Source of the DNA: JBBTCJ01 sp038043285
GTDB taxonomy: Bacteria; Planctomycetota; Phycisphaerae; UBA1845
DNA: 64,000 nt
Assembly: GCA_038043285.1 (NCBI GenBank)
Contig: JBBTCJ010000036.1
Location: 30,028-94,027 of the forward strand
Direction: 5' to 3'
A model generated the notes under the pieces. That model ran no database searches. It saw only the letters and a list, made by a program, of their open reading frames with translations, and was not told where the DNA came from. The position numbers were made by a program, and so were the translations under genes. Position 1 is the stretch's first letter. Each line of letters starts with the position of its first letter. Positions 19,025 to 27,509 of the stretch are shown here, in pieces.

Positions 19025-19041
19025 GACAACAGCTGTGCCAA
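19025..19041 (-). promoter_or_regulatory. Sigma-54-like promoter candidate for the flagellar operon
   Basis: On the minus strand TTGGCACAGCTGTTGTC matches the sigma-54 pattern TGGCAC-N5-TTGC except for the last base (T for C). It is about 300 nt upstream of flgF. Single matches of this kind occur by chance and no activator site was identified. Confidence 0.25.
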
Positions 19042-19348
19042 GACCGTCCCGGGACCAACCATCTGCCGAACGAAACGCCGACCGATAGTGTCGCAACATA
19101 TGTATTTTAAATAGTTTATGACGCATGACGTTTTTTTTGGGGCAGCCGCGTAGAAGCCCCAGATGAGGATTGGCGGAGGCGCAGAACCTGCTCCGAGTCG
19201 GCAACAACCGCATGCACGGCGACTGGCTTTCGGCATTGCTGCCTTGGAAATGAGGCAGGCGTCCGCCGGGATCGGGATCCAGGTTCGGGCGAGCTGCGAC
19301 CGACAGGAAACGACGTGCAAGGGGCGCAAATGGATGTTCCCAGCGCCG

Positions 19349-19367
19349 CGCGGGCTGTATGCCCGTG
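19349..19367. repeat. Family A palindrome
   Basis: CGCGGGC-tgtat-GCCCGTG, one mismatch, followed by GCTCAC as in the longer family A copies. Confidence 0.65.
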
Positions 19368-20238
19368 GCTCACCCAAGGGCGGGTATCAGTACCAAATCT
19401 GGCTGGACCTCCATCGTGGAGCAGGTCAGGCCACATGGGCAATCCCGCGTCAGGACCGAAGTTTTCCGTGCTGCGCGGTACCGGTGGCGGATTCGTCCCG
19501 ACGGCTACAACCTGAATCAAGAGTCCGGCGCTTGGGACCGGCGAAGACTGTCGCGAACTTGCGCCGCGGATTGGCAAAAGCGATTCGCCCCTCGCGTAGC
19601 TTGCCGGCCGACCGTAATTCGCTTACTCTCTTGTTGGATTACGATCTTTCTTGATCGATCCCCTTCCCGAGTTCCGCCTGTTCGCACAGGTCGCACTCCC
19701 GAACCGGACTGGTCACGGCAGTTCCGTTGATGATGCCAGATGAAGAAGACCAGTTGCTAACTATTTTTGAGCCTCCCCAAACGTGGCGCCGCAACGCCGA
19801 GGCCCACGATGGAAGAGGCGAAGCGGTTCGCTACGAAGATTCTTTGTGCCTTCCCGGGGACGCAAAGGCGGCTTCGTGTCTGCTTTTCGACCGGCCGAGC
19901 ACATGCGCTCAGCTCGAGCCGTTCGATCGGCACATCTACGGCAAAGGCGCAGAATCGGGCTGGTCGCTCAACGACTCGGAGATGGACGCAAAGGCGGCGC
20001 TCCAGAAGTTCAACGGGTGCGCCGGAGCGTCCCTGGAATGGCTGCCCAAGCGGATCGAGTCCTTGCCTGTTCGGCGGGGAAACGCCGGGCATGAACCACG
20101 ATTTCAGGATGGTTGGATTTCTGAAAAAGTGAAGTTCGACGTGCGCAAGGAGACATGAGCCGCTGCGTCGATGACGCGTGAAGCTGAAACAAGAGCGTTT
20201 TTCTGCGGAAGACGGATGGATGTGATCAAGGAAAGCCC

Positions 20239-20397
20239 ATGGCCAAGAAGAACAGACCCTCAGTACAGAAACGTGAACGAGAGCAAAAGAAGCGCGACCG
20301 AGAGCGCAAGAAGGCTGAAAAGGCCGCTCACAAACGCGAGCGGCGCGGCGAGCAAGCTGTGTCGGAGCAGTCGGAAAGGCCCGCCGGCAGCTTCTGA
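20239..20397 (+). CDS. Small highly basic conserved-type protein
   Basis: 52 aa, beginning MAKKNRPSVQKREREQKKRD and continuing with Lys/Arg/Glu-rich helix, then a short polar tail ending PAGSF. AAGGA lies 7 nt before the ATG. The pattern (basic, highly charged, probably one long helix) matches small uncharacterised proteins with the MAKKNRPxVQKRERE start that I recall from several bacterial groups; nucleic-acid or ribosome binding is possible but unproven. It precedes the HesB-like and radical SAM genes on the same strand. Confidence 0.75.
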   Translation: MAKKNRPSVQKREREQKKRDRERKKAEKAAHKRERRGEQAVSEQSERPAGSF

Positions 20398-20483
20398 TTC
20401 CCAGGGCAGAGAATTCCGTCGCCGATCCTGCCTATCATGTTGTATCAAGTGGGCCTGAAGGTGCGCCAACGATCGTAGGTCGT

Positions 20484-20501
20484 CGCGGGCTGAAGCCCGC
20501 G
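20484..20501. repeat. Family A palindrome
   Basis: CGCGGGC-tgaa-GCCCGCG, a perfect inverted repeat in the 206-nt gap between the small basic protein gene and the HesB-like gene. It may also terminate transcription of the former, but no T-run follows. Confidence 0.75.
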
Positions 20502-20603
20502 GCCCGCCAGGTACCTTGCGGATCCCTACTGAATCATCGACGTACCTGGACGGCAGCCCGTGGCCGCCGCTCCAAGCTCAAACCGATGAATGGATGGTGA
20601 ACG

Positions 20604-20888
20604 ATGCTAACAGTGACGACTGCGGCGCTGGACAGACTTTCCACAAAACTGGCGGGCAAAAAGGCGGCCGACGATAGCGCGATGCGGTTTACGCGGAAGC
20701 CGGGAGGATGGAAGCTGCACTTCGATCATCCTCGGCCGGCGGACGAGACCTTTATTCACGAGGGAAAGAAGGTTCTCGTGTTGAACGAAAGGGCCTCCAA
20801 GGGCATGGCGAACATGACCCTGGAGGTGGCCAATACCGAGGTCGGGCCTCGACTCAAGCTGCGGGGCGTCTTGAGCAGCGAGAGCTAG
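20604..20888 (+). CDS. HesB/IscA-like protein lacking the cluster cysteines
   Basis: 94 aa. The opening MLTVTTAALDRLSTKL and the later DETFIHEGKKVLVLNERAS and TLEVANTEVGPRLKL line up with the A-type Fe-S carrier fold (IscA/HesB), including the shape of its conserved beta strands. All three ligand cysteines of that family are missing; there is no Cys in the protein. It probably keeps the fold without carrying a cluster. It ends 2 nt before the radical SAM gene, so the two are likely translated together, which hints at a role with that enzyme. The assignment rests on by-eye comparison. Confidence 0.7.
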   Translation: MLTVTTAALDRLSTKLAGKKAADDSAMRFTRKPGGWKLHFDHPRPADETFIHEGKKVLVLNERASKGMANMTLEVANTEVGPRLKLRGVLSSES

Positions 20889-20890
20889 GC

Positions 20891-22774
20891 ATGGAGCTCC
20901 CACGCCGCGCTCGCGGTGATGAGCTTTTACGGTCGGGCGAGCTGAGCGATCTTCGTCAGCGGCTGCGGCTGATCGCGGCTGGACATGATCTGACAACGGT
21001 CATCGCGTGCGCCTTCGACCATCGCACGCGCATGTTGCCCTTCTGTCGTGCGGATGTGCGGATGGCGCCCGCGGGGGTGCGGGCCATCGGGTCGGCCATG
21101 GTCGATGCGGGCTTTCCCAAGACGCGCATCGTATTGCAGCAGTGGAACCGCAAGTTCCGCCCATCGCAGATGCGGTTGGACGGACGCCTACCCGACGTGT
21201 TCATGATTTCCAGCATGCAACTCCACTCCGCGGCCCGCGAAGCGCTGATCCGCGATGCGTGCAAAATCGACCTTGCGCATCGGCCGTTGATCATCGCCGG
21301 GGGGCCCAAAGCGGTGTATGAACCCTGGGATGCGTTCAGCTCCGACCCGCGTGATCCGTGGGCCGCGGATGTCGCCGTCACCGGCGAAGAGTACGTCCTG
21401 CTGAACCTGCTGGAGGTGTTGCTGTCGATCCGCGCGGACAAGGAATCTCTGCGAAATACGTTTGTGCGGGCACGAAGTTGCGGGGCTCTCGACGGCGTTC
21501 CCGGCCTGGTGTACGCCAGAACCAACGATGCCGGTGTCGCCGAAGAGCTCGTCGACACCGGTATGCAGCGTCTCGTGGGCGATCTCGACGAATTGCCTCA
21601 CCCAGTTCTGGGCTACCAGTTGCTTGAAGCGCCAAGCTCGCGGGCAACGCTTGGGAGCCGTGCGCTCCCGGCCGATCGCATCCGGAAGTACAGCCCGATC
21701 TCCTCGCTGGTCTTGACCTTCGGTTGCAAATTCGCTTGTCCGTATTGCCCGATTCCCGCCTACAACCAGCGGCAGCACCGGGTGAAGAGCGGGCCGCGGA
21801 TTGCGGACGAGTTCCGCCGCCTGAATGGCGAATACGGGCTTTCAACATTCTTCGGCGCCGACGACAACTTCTTCGACGACAAGAAGCGAACGGTTGAGAT
21901 TCTGGATACCCTGGCTCGAAGCGAGATCGGCGGCCTGCCCATCCGGAAGAGAATCCGCTGGGGGACCGAGGTTACGGTTCACGACACCTTGCAGATGCGG
22001 AATCACCTGCGGCTCGTTCGGGAGTCCGGCGTTCGCGCACTTTGGGTGGGTGTCGAAGACATGACCGCAACCCTCGTGAAGAAAGGACAGAGCGTAAGCA
22101 AAACGGTCGAGGCGTTTGGACTTCTGCAAAAGAACGGCATCTGTCCCATGCCGATGATGATGCACCACGACGCGCAGCCGCTCATCAGCCGAGGGCCGAA
22201 GCCCTATGGCCTTCTCAACCAGATAGATATCTTGCGGAAGGCCGGCGCGGCGAGCATGCAGGTTCTCATGCTTGTACCCGCGACAGGCTCAAAACTTTTT
22301 TCCGGCACGTACACATCGGGAATGGTGTATGAGAGCGTCGCCGGTCGGCCCGTCGAGGAACACATGCTCGGCGGGAATTACGTCGTGGCATCGCATAGCC
22401 CAAAGCCTTGGCGAAAACAGGCCAACATCCTGATGGCCTACCTCTGGTTCTACAACCCCGTGAGATTTTCCGTCGCTTTGGTGCGGCCCAAGAGCAAGCT
22501 CTATCTGGCCGATGCGGCCTGGCAGTTGACTGGCATGTGGGGACTGGCGCAGACGGTCCGCAGAACCTTCGGCTGGCTCGTACGACTGCGCTGGGGGAAG
22601 ATCAAGCGGAGGCATTCGCCGCCGATCAGCAAGATTCCCATGGTGGCCGCGGAGGGCGGCCCGGCTGATCACGACCTGTCCGGCGCTCGCCGCGCGGACT
22701 TCGTTGAGATCGGCGGATCACCCGCCGTCGCATCGACTCCGACATTCGCCTTGCCGATTCTTTCGCGGCAGTAG
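20891..22774 (+). CDS. B12-binding-type radical SAM protein
   Basis: About 627 aa. The radical SAM cluster motif is FGCKFACPYC (C-x3-C-x2-C, near residues 278-286), followed by a TIM-barrel-like region (LSTFFGADDNFFDDKKRTVE, RALWVGVEDMT). The N-terminal 270 residues have the alternating alpha/beta look of a cobalamin-binding domain (DVFMISSMQLHSAA, RPLIIAGGPKAVYEPWDAF), though the DxHxxG motif is not evident. Such proteins include methyltransferases, cyclases and other anaerobic-type enzymes; the substrate is unknown. The ATG at 20891 follows the HesB-like stop by 2 nt. The C-terminal 60 residues are Pro/Ala-rich. Confidence 0.85.
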   Translation: MELPRRARGDELLRSGELSDLRQRLRLIAAGHDLTTVIACAFDHRTRMLPFCRADVRMAPAGVRAIGSAMVDAGFPKTRIVLQQWNRKFRPSQMRLDGRLPDVFMISSMQLHSAAREALIRDACKIDLAHRPLIIAGGPKAVYEPWDAFSSDPRDPWAADVAVTGEEYVLLNLLEVLLSIRADKESLRNTFVRARSCGALDGVPGLVYARTNDAGVAEELVDTGMQRLVGDLDELPHPVLGYQLLEAPSSRATLGSRALPADRIRKYSPISSLVLTFGCKFACPYCPIPAYNQRQHRVKSGPRIADEFRRLNGEYGLSTFFGADDNFFDDKKRTVEILDTLARSEIGGLPIRKRIRWGTEVTVHDTLQMRNHLRLVRESGVRALWVGVEDMTATLVKKGQSVSKTVEAFGLLQKNGICPMPMMMHHDAQPLISRGPKPYGLLNQIDILRKAGAASMQVLMLVPATGSKLFSGTYTSGMVYESVAGRPVEEHMLGGNYVVASHSPKPWRKQANILMAYLWFYNPVRFSVALVRPKSKLYLADAAWQLTGMWGLAQTVRRTFGWLVRLRWGKIKRRHSPPISKIPMVAAEGGPADHDLSGARRADFVEIGGSPAVASTPTFALPILSRQ

Positions 22775-22893
22775 GCAGCGGACGAACCATCGACATCCAG
22801 CCAACCGAAGGCGCAGTGCATCCCGCATTTCCTCCGCGACCTGCCGGCGCACGCCCGTTGCGACGCCCGTGGGCGGCGGGCAAAAACACTGCG

Positions 22894-24918
22894 CTACGCG
22901 TCGAGGCGTTTGCCGGGGCCTTGGTCGCGTAGTTCGTGGATTCGGTCGCGGAGCCGAGCGGCCTTTTCAAACTCCAGCGTTTCGGCGGCTTCGAGCATTT
23001 CCTGTTCGAGCAGGGCGATGAGTTCCGTCTGGTCCATCTCCTCCTCGGAGGCATGGACGGCTTCGGCGGCGACGCGGTGGGCGCTGACGAGGCGCTCCAG
23101 GCTGGAGCGAATCCCCTTGGTCACCGTCTGGGGGGTAATTCCATGCTGTTCGTTGAAGGCGAGTTGTTTTTGTCGGCGGCGGTCGGTCTCGTCCATCGCG
23201 CGTTGCATGCTCGACGTCACGGTGTCGGCGTAAAGCACAACCTCGGCGTTCACGTTTCGCGCGGTCCGCCCGATCATCTGAATGAGTGAGGTTTCGCTGC
23301 GGAGAAATCCCTCCTTGTCGGCGTCGAGGATGCACACCAGCGACACTTCCGGGAGGTCCAGGCCTTCACGCAGCAGGTTGACGCCGACCAACACGTCGAA
23401 CTTGCCTTCGCGAAGCTCCTTGATAATGGCGATCCGTTCAAGGGTCTCGATGTCCGCGTGAAGATACTTGCCGCGCAGACCCTCCTGTTGAATGTATTTT
23501 GAAAGATCCTCGGCCAGGCGTTTGGTGAGCGTCGTCACCAGCACGCGTTCGCCGGCGGCGGCCCGCTGGGCGATGCGTTGCAGCAGGTCCGGCACCTGAC
23601 CGCGGGCCGGAAGAACCTCGATGGGCGGATCGACGAGGCCCGTAGGGCGAATGATCTGCTCGACCACCTCGCCGCGGCACAGTTCCAGTTCCAGCGGTCC
23701 GGGGGTGGCGGAGACCAGCAGCACCTTGTGCCACATGCCGGCGAATTCTTCTCCGCGCATGGGGCGGTTGTCGAGGCAACTGGGCAGGCGGAAGCCGTGC
23801 TCGACGAGCGTTTCCTTCCGCGCCCGATCGCCATTGTACATGCCGCGGATCTGCGGCAACGTCGCGTGCGATTCATCCACAACGAGCAGAAACTCCTTCG
23901 GGAAATAATCGACGAGCGTGTACGGCTTGGCCCCCGGGGCCGTGCCGTTGAGATGACGGGAGTAATTCTCGATTCCCGAGCAGTACCCGACCTCGCGGAG
24001 CATTTCGACGTCGTACTTGGTCCGGGCCAGAAGCCGCTGGGCCTCCAGCAGTTTTCCGTGGCGCCGGAACTCCTTGACCCGTTGATCGAGTTCTTCAAGG
24101 ATGGTGCGGGTGGCCGTCTCGACGCGGTCCTGGGGCATGACGTAGTGGACGGCGGGGTAGATGAACACGCGGTCCAGCTTGCCCAGCGATTGCCCGTTGA
24201 GCGGGTTGAGGGCTTCGAGGTTGTCGATCTCGTCGCCGAACATCTCGATGCGGTAGGCGAACTGTTCGTGGGCCGGGTACAGCTCGACGACGTCGCCGCG
24301 GACGCGGAACGTGCCCCGCGACAGCTCGAAATCGTTCCGCGTGTATTGCAAATCGACGAAGCGCTTGAGCAGCTCGTCGCGGTCCATGGCCGGTCCGACC
24401 TCGAGCACGATGACGCTGGACTTGTAGTCCTCCGGAGACCCCAGGCCGAAAATGCACGAAACGCTGGCGACGATCACCGCGTCAGACCGCGAGACCAGGG
24501 TGCTGGTGGTGCTGAGGCGGAGTCGATCCAGGTCGTCGTTGCGCGAGGCGTCCTTCTCAATGTAGATGTCCCGCTGAGGGATGTAGGCCTCGGGCTGATA
24601 GTAGTCGTAGTAGCTGACGAAGTACTCGACGCCGTTGTGCGGGAACAGCTCGCGGAACTCCTCGTAGAGTTGGGCGGCCAAGGTCTTGTTGTGCGAGATC
24701 ACCAGCGTCGGGAGCCCCAGGCGGGCGAGCACGTTGGCCACCGTAAAAGTCTTGCCGGAACCGGTGACGCCGAGAAGGCACTGGTGCTTGGCGCCGCGCT
24801 GGAAGCCCTCGACCAGGCGCTCGATCGCCTGGGGCTGATCGCCCTTGGGCGTCATGGGGGTCACCAGCTCAAAACTCCCGCCGATGGAACGGCGATGATG
24901 AGCGGTGGGAACGTGCAT
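22894..24918 (-). CDS. uvrB: Excinuclease ABC subunit B
   Basis: 674 aa, the damage-verification helicase of nucleotide excision repair. Walker A GVTGSGKT at residues 50-57, the beta-hairpin segment YYDYYQPEAYIPQRDIYIEK, DEAD-like VVDESH, the helicase motif VLVGVNLLREGLDLPEVSLV, and the C-terminal UVR motif (LEQEMLEAAETLEFEKAARL) that binds UvrC are all present. The start is at or near 24918; the conserved FELVTPMTPKGDQPQAIERL begins about 16 residues in. It is convergent with the radical SAM gene. Confidence 0.98.
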   Translation of the reverse strand: MHVPTAHHRRSIGGSFELVTPMTPKGDQPQAIERLVEGFQRGAKHQCLLGVTGSGKTFTVANVLARLGLPTLVISHNKTLAAQLYEEFRELFPHNGVEYFVSYYDYYQPEAYIPQRDIYIEKDASRNDDLDRLRLSTTSTLVSRSDAVIVASVSCIFGLGSPEDYKSSVIVLEVGPAMDRDELLKRFVDLQYTRNDFELSRGTFRVRGDVVELYPAHEQFAYRIEMFGDEIDNLEALNPLNGQSLGKLDRVFIYPAVHYVMPQDRVETATRTILEELDQRVKEFRRHGKLLEAQRLLARTKYDVEMLREVGYCSGIENYSRHLNGTAPGAKPYTLVDYFPKEFLLVVDESHATLPQIRGMYNGDRARKETLVEHGFRLPSCLDNRPMRGEEFAGMWHKVLLVSATPGPLELELCRGEVVEQIIRPTGLVDPPIEVLPARGQVPDLLQRIAQRAAAGERVLVTTLTKRLAEDLSKYIQQEGLRGKYLHADIETLERIAIIKELREGKFDVLVGVNLLREGLDLPEVSLVCILDADKEGFLRSETSLIQMIGRTARNVNAEVVLYADTVTSSMQRAMDETDRRRQKQLAFNEQHGITPQTVTKGIRSSLERLVSAHRVAAEAVHASEEEMDQTELIALLEQEMLEAAETLEFEKAARLRDRIHELRDQGPGKRLDA

Positions 24919-25027
24919 AAAGATGCTTCCTTCGGCGTGGCCGAGCGCCTCTCCAATGCGCCACCGCCCGGGTCACCACGGTCAGCCCATCGGGACGTCG
25001 CCGGAATTCGCAACCCGACGCGTGCAA

Positions 25028-25744
25028 CTACCGGCGTGCTCGTACTTCCGCCGCAACCACCAGGGGGTCTCGGGTCCGAGCGTTCCGAAGCGTTCGGATG
25101 AGCGTAGCGTCGACGAAGCCGGCGTCACGGAACTCCTTCAGGAAGGCCCCGCCCTCCTTAGCTCCGGCGATTCACGCAAACCAGTTGGACTCGTTTTCCT
25201 GCTCCGTACGCGGAAGCGGCGCCGTAAGGACGAGCTCAGCAACAAAAGCAACGCCACCCGGCTTCATGACCCGGGCCAACTCGCTGAACACCGCTGTTCG
25301 AAACGGATTCAGATTGAAGATCCCGTTCACGATCGCCACGTCGATCGACGCCGCCGGGCACGGCAATGTCTCTGCTTCGCCGAGCCTCAGAGTAAGGTTA
25401 CTGCAACCTGCCGCGGAAGCCGCTGCCCTCGCCCGCGCCAACATGGCCTCGCTGAAGTCAATGCCCATCACGCAGCCGGCCGGACCGACCCGACGCGCCA
25501 AGATGATCGAGTCCAGGCCCGCGCCGCAACCGAGGTCAAGCACGGACGCTCCAGGCGGAACCTCGGCGAAAACTGAAACGTTGGACACGCCGGCGAACGC
25601 CTCAACAGCTTCCGGTGGCAGCGAATCGAGAATGGTTTTGGGATAGCCGAGGCTCTCAGCGAACCCGCGACCGACCGGGAACGCATGGATGCGGTCGGGG
25701 TAGGTCGCGGCCGCCGAGTACGCGGCCCGCACGCCATCGCGCAA
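25028..25744 (-). CDS. ArsM-like SAM methyltransferase, probable selenoprotein (UGA at 25172-25174)
   Basis: 238 aa if the UGA at codon 191 is read as selenocysteine. SAM-binding motif I is VLDLGCGAGLD (residues 68-78), followed by VMGIDFSEAMLARAR, FNLNPFRTAVFSELARVMKP and SNWFA. The UGA comes next, then IAGAKEGGAFLKEFRDAGFV and DATLIRTLRNARTRDPLVVA before a TAG. ArsM arsenite methyltransferases have Cys at this point in a C-x-x-G-A motif, and the post-UGA residues continue the family C-terminus. A SECIS-like stem-loop follows the UGA. A second ArsM cysteine, in the SNCVxNLS region, is absent (NGIFNL here), so the substrate may not be arsenic. A TTG start at 25744 is assumed; a GTG at 25732 is the alternative, and no ATG is available. 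If the UGA is a true stop, the product would be 190 aa. Confidence 0.75.
25140..25158 (-). promoter_or_regulatory. Candidate bacterial SECIS stem-loop
   Basis: On the minus strand AGGAGGGC-GGG-GCCTTCCT forms 8 consecutive pairs, one of them G-U, closed by a GGG loop. The loop begins 22 nt after the UGA at 25174-25172. Bacterial SECIS elements lie inside the coding region just after the UGA, with the loop roughly 16-37 nt downstream and G at the first or second loop position; this fits. Pairing was done by hand and not scored. Confidence 0.65.
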
Positions 25745-25903
25745 TCGCTGTTCCGCGTTCAGTCGAGCATCCTCCGCAAGTGACGCCGTGCCTGCCTTGC
25801 CCGATGTACTGTTGCCTGCTGTGGATCCTTGACCAAAGCCTCATCCGGCGCAAGCATCGGGGCGACAACCTCGATCCGCAGGAACCATGTCGCTCCGCCG
25901 GGG

Positions 25904-25929
25904 TTGACGGCACGAACGCTCAGTATAAC
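25904..25929 (+). promoter_or_regulatory. Weak sigma-70-type promoter candidate for tRNA-Glu
   Basis: TTGACG and TATAAC, 50 nt upstream of the tRNA. The spacer is only 14 nt, short of the usual 16-18, so either the hexamers are offset or this is not the promoter. Confidence 0.35.
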
Positions 25930-25978
25930 ATGTCCGGAACCTACGAGTGGGCCGGGAGATCGGCTCGTCGTGTTAACA

Positions 25979-26051
25979 GCCCCCATCGTCTAGTGGCCTA
26001 GGATATCAGGTTCTCATCCTGGAGACAGGGGTTCGACTCCCCTTGGGGGTA
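25979..26051 (+). tRNA. tRNA-Glu (CTC anticodon)
   Basis: 73 nt folding as a cloverleaf. The acceptor stem is GCCCCCA/TGGGGGT (G1-U72 wobble), the anticodon arm TCAGG-TTCTCAT-CCTGG has CTC at positions 34-36, and the T arm is AGGGG-TTCGACT-CCCCT. The discriminator base is A and CCA is not encoded. The anticodon reads GAG, the favoured Glu codon in GC-rich genomes. A terminator follows after 4 nt. Confidence 0.95.
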
Positions 26052-26055
26052 GTTT

Positions 26056-26084
26056 CGCGGGCTGGTAACGGCCCGCGTTTTCTT
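26056..26084 (+). terminator. Rho-independent terminator of tRNA-Glu
   Basis: CGCGGGC-tggtaacg-GCCCGCG, a 7-bp GC stem, followed at once by TTTTCTT. Confidence 0.85.
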
Positions 26085-26577
26085 GCGCTGAGTGTGCGGG
26101 CGGGTGGGTTCCTTGAGATGCCCCCACCCCACGCGCGACCTCTCAGCGGCATTCTTGAGAGCGATAAGCTCCTGGCGAACATTCCAGACGCCGGTTCAAA
26201 GCACCGATAGAGGCTCTCGACAACGGGCACGAAACACCCTTGCCGCGATCGCGCGAGCTGACACCTTCGGTCGGGGTAGCCCGTGGACGCACGGACGGGA
26301 TGCCGGGGCCATACGGGGTTCTTCCGGGCGCTTTGATTCTCGCCAACACTCGACGACGACTGAAAACCGCCGGCGGACGAGCCGCCGCCAGCGCCCGTTT
26401 CCGGCCGAGGGGCTAGAGTGGAAAGGGCCTGGGGGGGTTCCACCGAGTGTTGTACGGAGCCACGTACCATGCTACAATCGGTAGCGGGTTCGTGGAGTTA
26501 CCCGCGGGCCTGAGGGATGCCTGGACAATTAAGGAGAACGAGTCTTCGCAGCCGCCGCCTCACCTCTGGATAGCCGT
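26085..26577. other. Intergenic stretch before the HNH gene
   Basis: About 490 nt with no protein-like frame. It holds the promoter candidate at 26450-26478 and an AAGGAG at 26530-26535 that is too far (over 40 nt) from the annotated HNH start to serve it. Confidence 0.5.
26450..26478 (+). promoter_or_regulatory. Sigma-70-type promoter candidate for the HNH gene
   Basis: TTGTAC, 17-nt spacer, TACAAT. The -10 matches the consensus at 5 of 6, the -35 at 3 of 6. It lies about 100 nt before the HNH start. Confidence 0.5.
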
Positions 26578-27192
26578 GTGTTGTTGCTGAACGCGCACTA
26601 CATGGCGATGCGCGTCGTCAACGTACGACGCGCCGTCAGCCTGCTCTTCAAGCGGGACGAGACCGACAACCCCGTCGCCGAAATCATCAGCATCGAGGAC
26701 GGTCGATACGTTTCGTACAACTTCGAGGACTGGGCCGAGCTCAGTGCGTTCAAACACGAGTTCGAGCCGACGCAACACGATTGGATCCGCACGGTCCGTC
26801 TGCACATCGCCGTTCCGCGGATCGTCCGGGTGCTGACTTTTTCGAGGGTTCCTCGGCAGGACGTGAAGTTCAATCGCCGCAACCTCTTCGCGCGGGACAA
26901 CAACACGTGTCAATACTGCGGGAGGCGATTCCCGACGACGCATCTGAGCCTCGACCATATCGTTCCCCGGTCGCGCGGCGGCGTGGCGTCGTGGGAGAAC
27001 ATCGTCTGCTCCTGCACCCGCTGCAACGTTCGTAAGGGCGGCCGGACGCCCCATGAAGCAAACATGCGTCTGGTCCGCCGACCGCTCAAGCCGCGGCGCA
27101 ACCCCGTGGTGACCATCACACTCTGCGACAACCGCTACGCCTCGTGGCGGCAGTTCCTTGACGCCGCGTATTGGGACGTCGAACTGAAGTAG
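26578..27192 (+). CDS. HNH endonuclease-like protein
   Basis: 204 aa. The C-terminal half is an HNH nuclease with a zinc site: CQYCGRRF, then the catalytic LSLDHIVPRSRGG, then WENIVCSCTRCNVRKGGRTP. The N-terminal half (VVNVRRAVSLLFK, YNFEDWAEL, DWIRTVRLHIAVPRIVRVLT) matches a widespread uncharacterised HNH family that is not associated with introns or restriction loci. The GTG at 26578 is used because the frame is closed by a stop at 26529 and no ATG precedes the conserved VLLLN; the initiation context is poor. Its role could be DNA repair or defence; nothing next to it decides this. Confidence 0.88.
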   Translation: MLLLNAHYMAMRVVNVRRAVSLLFKRDETDNPVAEIISIEDGRYVSYNFEDWAELSAFKHEFEPTQHDWIRTVRLHIAVPRIVRVLTFSRVPRQDVKFNRRNLFARDNNTCQYCGRRFPTTHLSLDHIVPRSRGGVASWENIVCSCTRCNVRKGGRTPHEANMRLVRRPLKPRRNPVVTITLCDNRYASWRQFLDAAYWDVELK

Positions 27193-27509
27193 CTGTCGAA
27201 TCAGAGGGATTCACGGTCAAGTGCATCGCCTGACCCCCTGTGTCCCTGCTTGGCGATGGGGGAGGCTTTCAGGCGACCGGCACGGCTGACCGTGACGTGC
27301 CGTCACGCCGCGACGGTGAGACAGCGAATCTGGTCTGCTCGAAGTGAGATCAAGACCATCCCAGTCTTCGCGTACCCTGGCTTATCGGAACCTTCCGCAC
27401 ATCGAAGTAATCACGGATCCGCGTTTACGATCGGTTTTCGATTGTAAGGTACAGGTAAGGCCGGCGCGCCAGCAGCGGCGCGAACGGTTCATGGAGGCGT
27501 TGGAACACG
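27193..27509. other. Intergenic, nothing recognised
   Basis: A 317-nt gap between the HNH and PilZ genes. I see no repeat, hairpin or convincing frame. Confidence 0.5.

Larger units (their letters stand above)
18727..20238. other. ORF-poor 1.5-kb region upstream of the flagellar operon
   Basis: No frame on either strand resembles a known protein; overlapping short frames of 60-160 codons on both strands look like noise in GC-rich DNA. Two things stand out: an AT-rich patch at about 19088-19136 (tatgtattttaaatagttta and a run of eight T) and a family A palindrome at 19349-19367. A sigma-54-like sequence is noted separately. Confidence 0.6.

Noticed and set aside
19727..20158. A 143-codon plus-strand frame in the ORF-poor region
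   Set aside because: Two other frames on the plus strand and one on the minus strand are equally open over the same DNA; no motif or homology was recognised.
20153..20190. AAGGAG followed by an eight-codon ORF (MSRCVDDA) upstream of the small basic protein gene
   Set aside because: A leader peptide is possible, but it contains no run of regulatory codons and no attenuator follows.
23578..25101. A 507-codon frame antisense to uvrB
   Set aside because: An antisense shadow of a clear uvrB gene; rich in Val, Asp and His without motifs.
25172..25744. The methyltransferase as a simple 190-aa protein ending at UGA
   Set aside because: The reading frame beyond the UGA keeps the family sequence for 47 codons and a SECIS-like hairpin follows, so an ordinary stop is the less likely reading, though it is not excluded.
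26085..26577. Longer N-terminus of the HNH protein using the AAGGAG at 26530
   Set aside because: A stop lies in frame at 26529 and there is no start codon at a suitable distance after AAGGAG.
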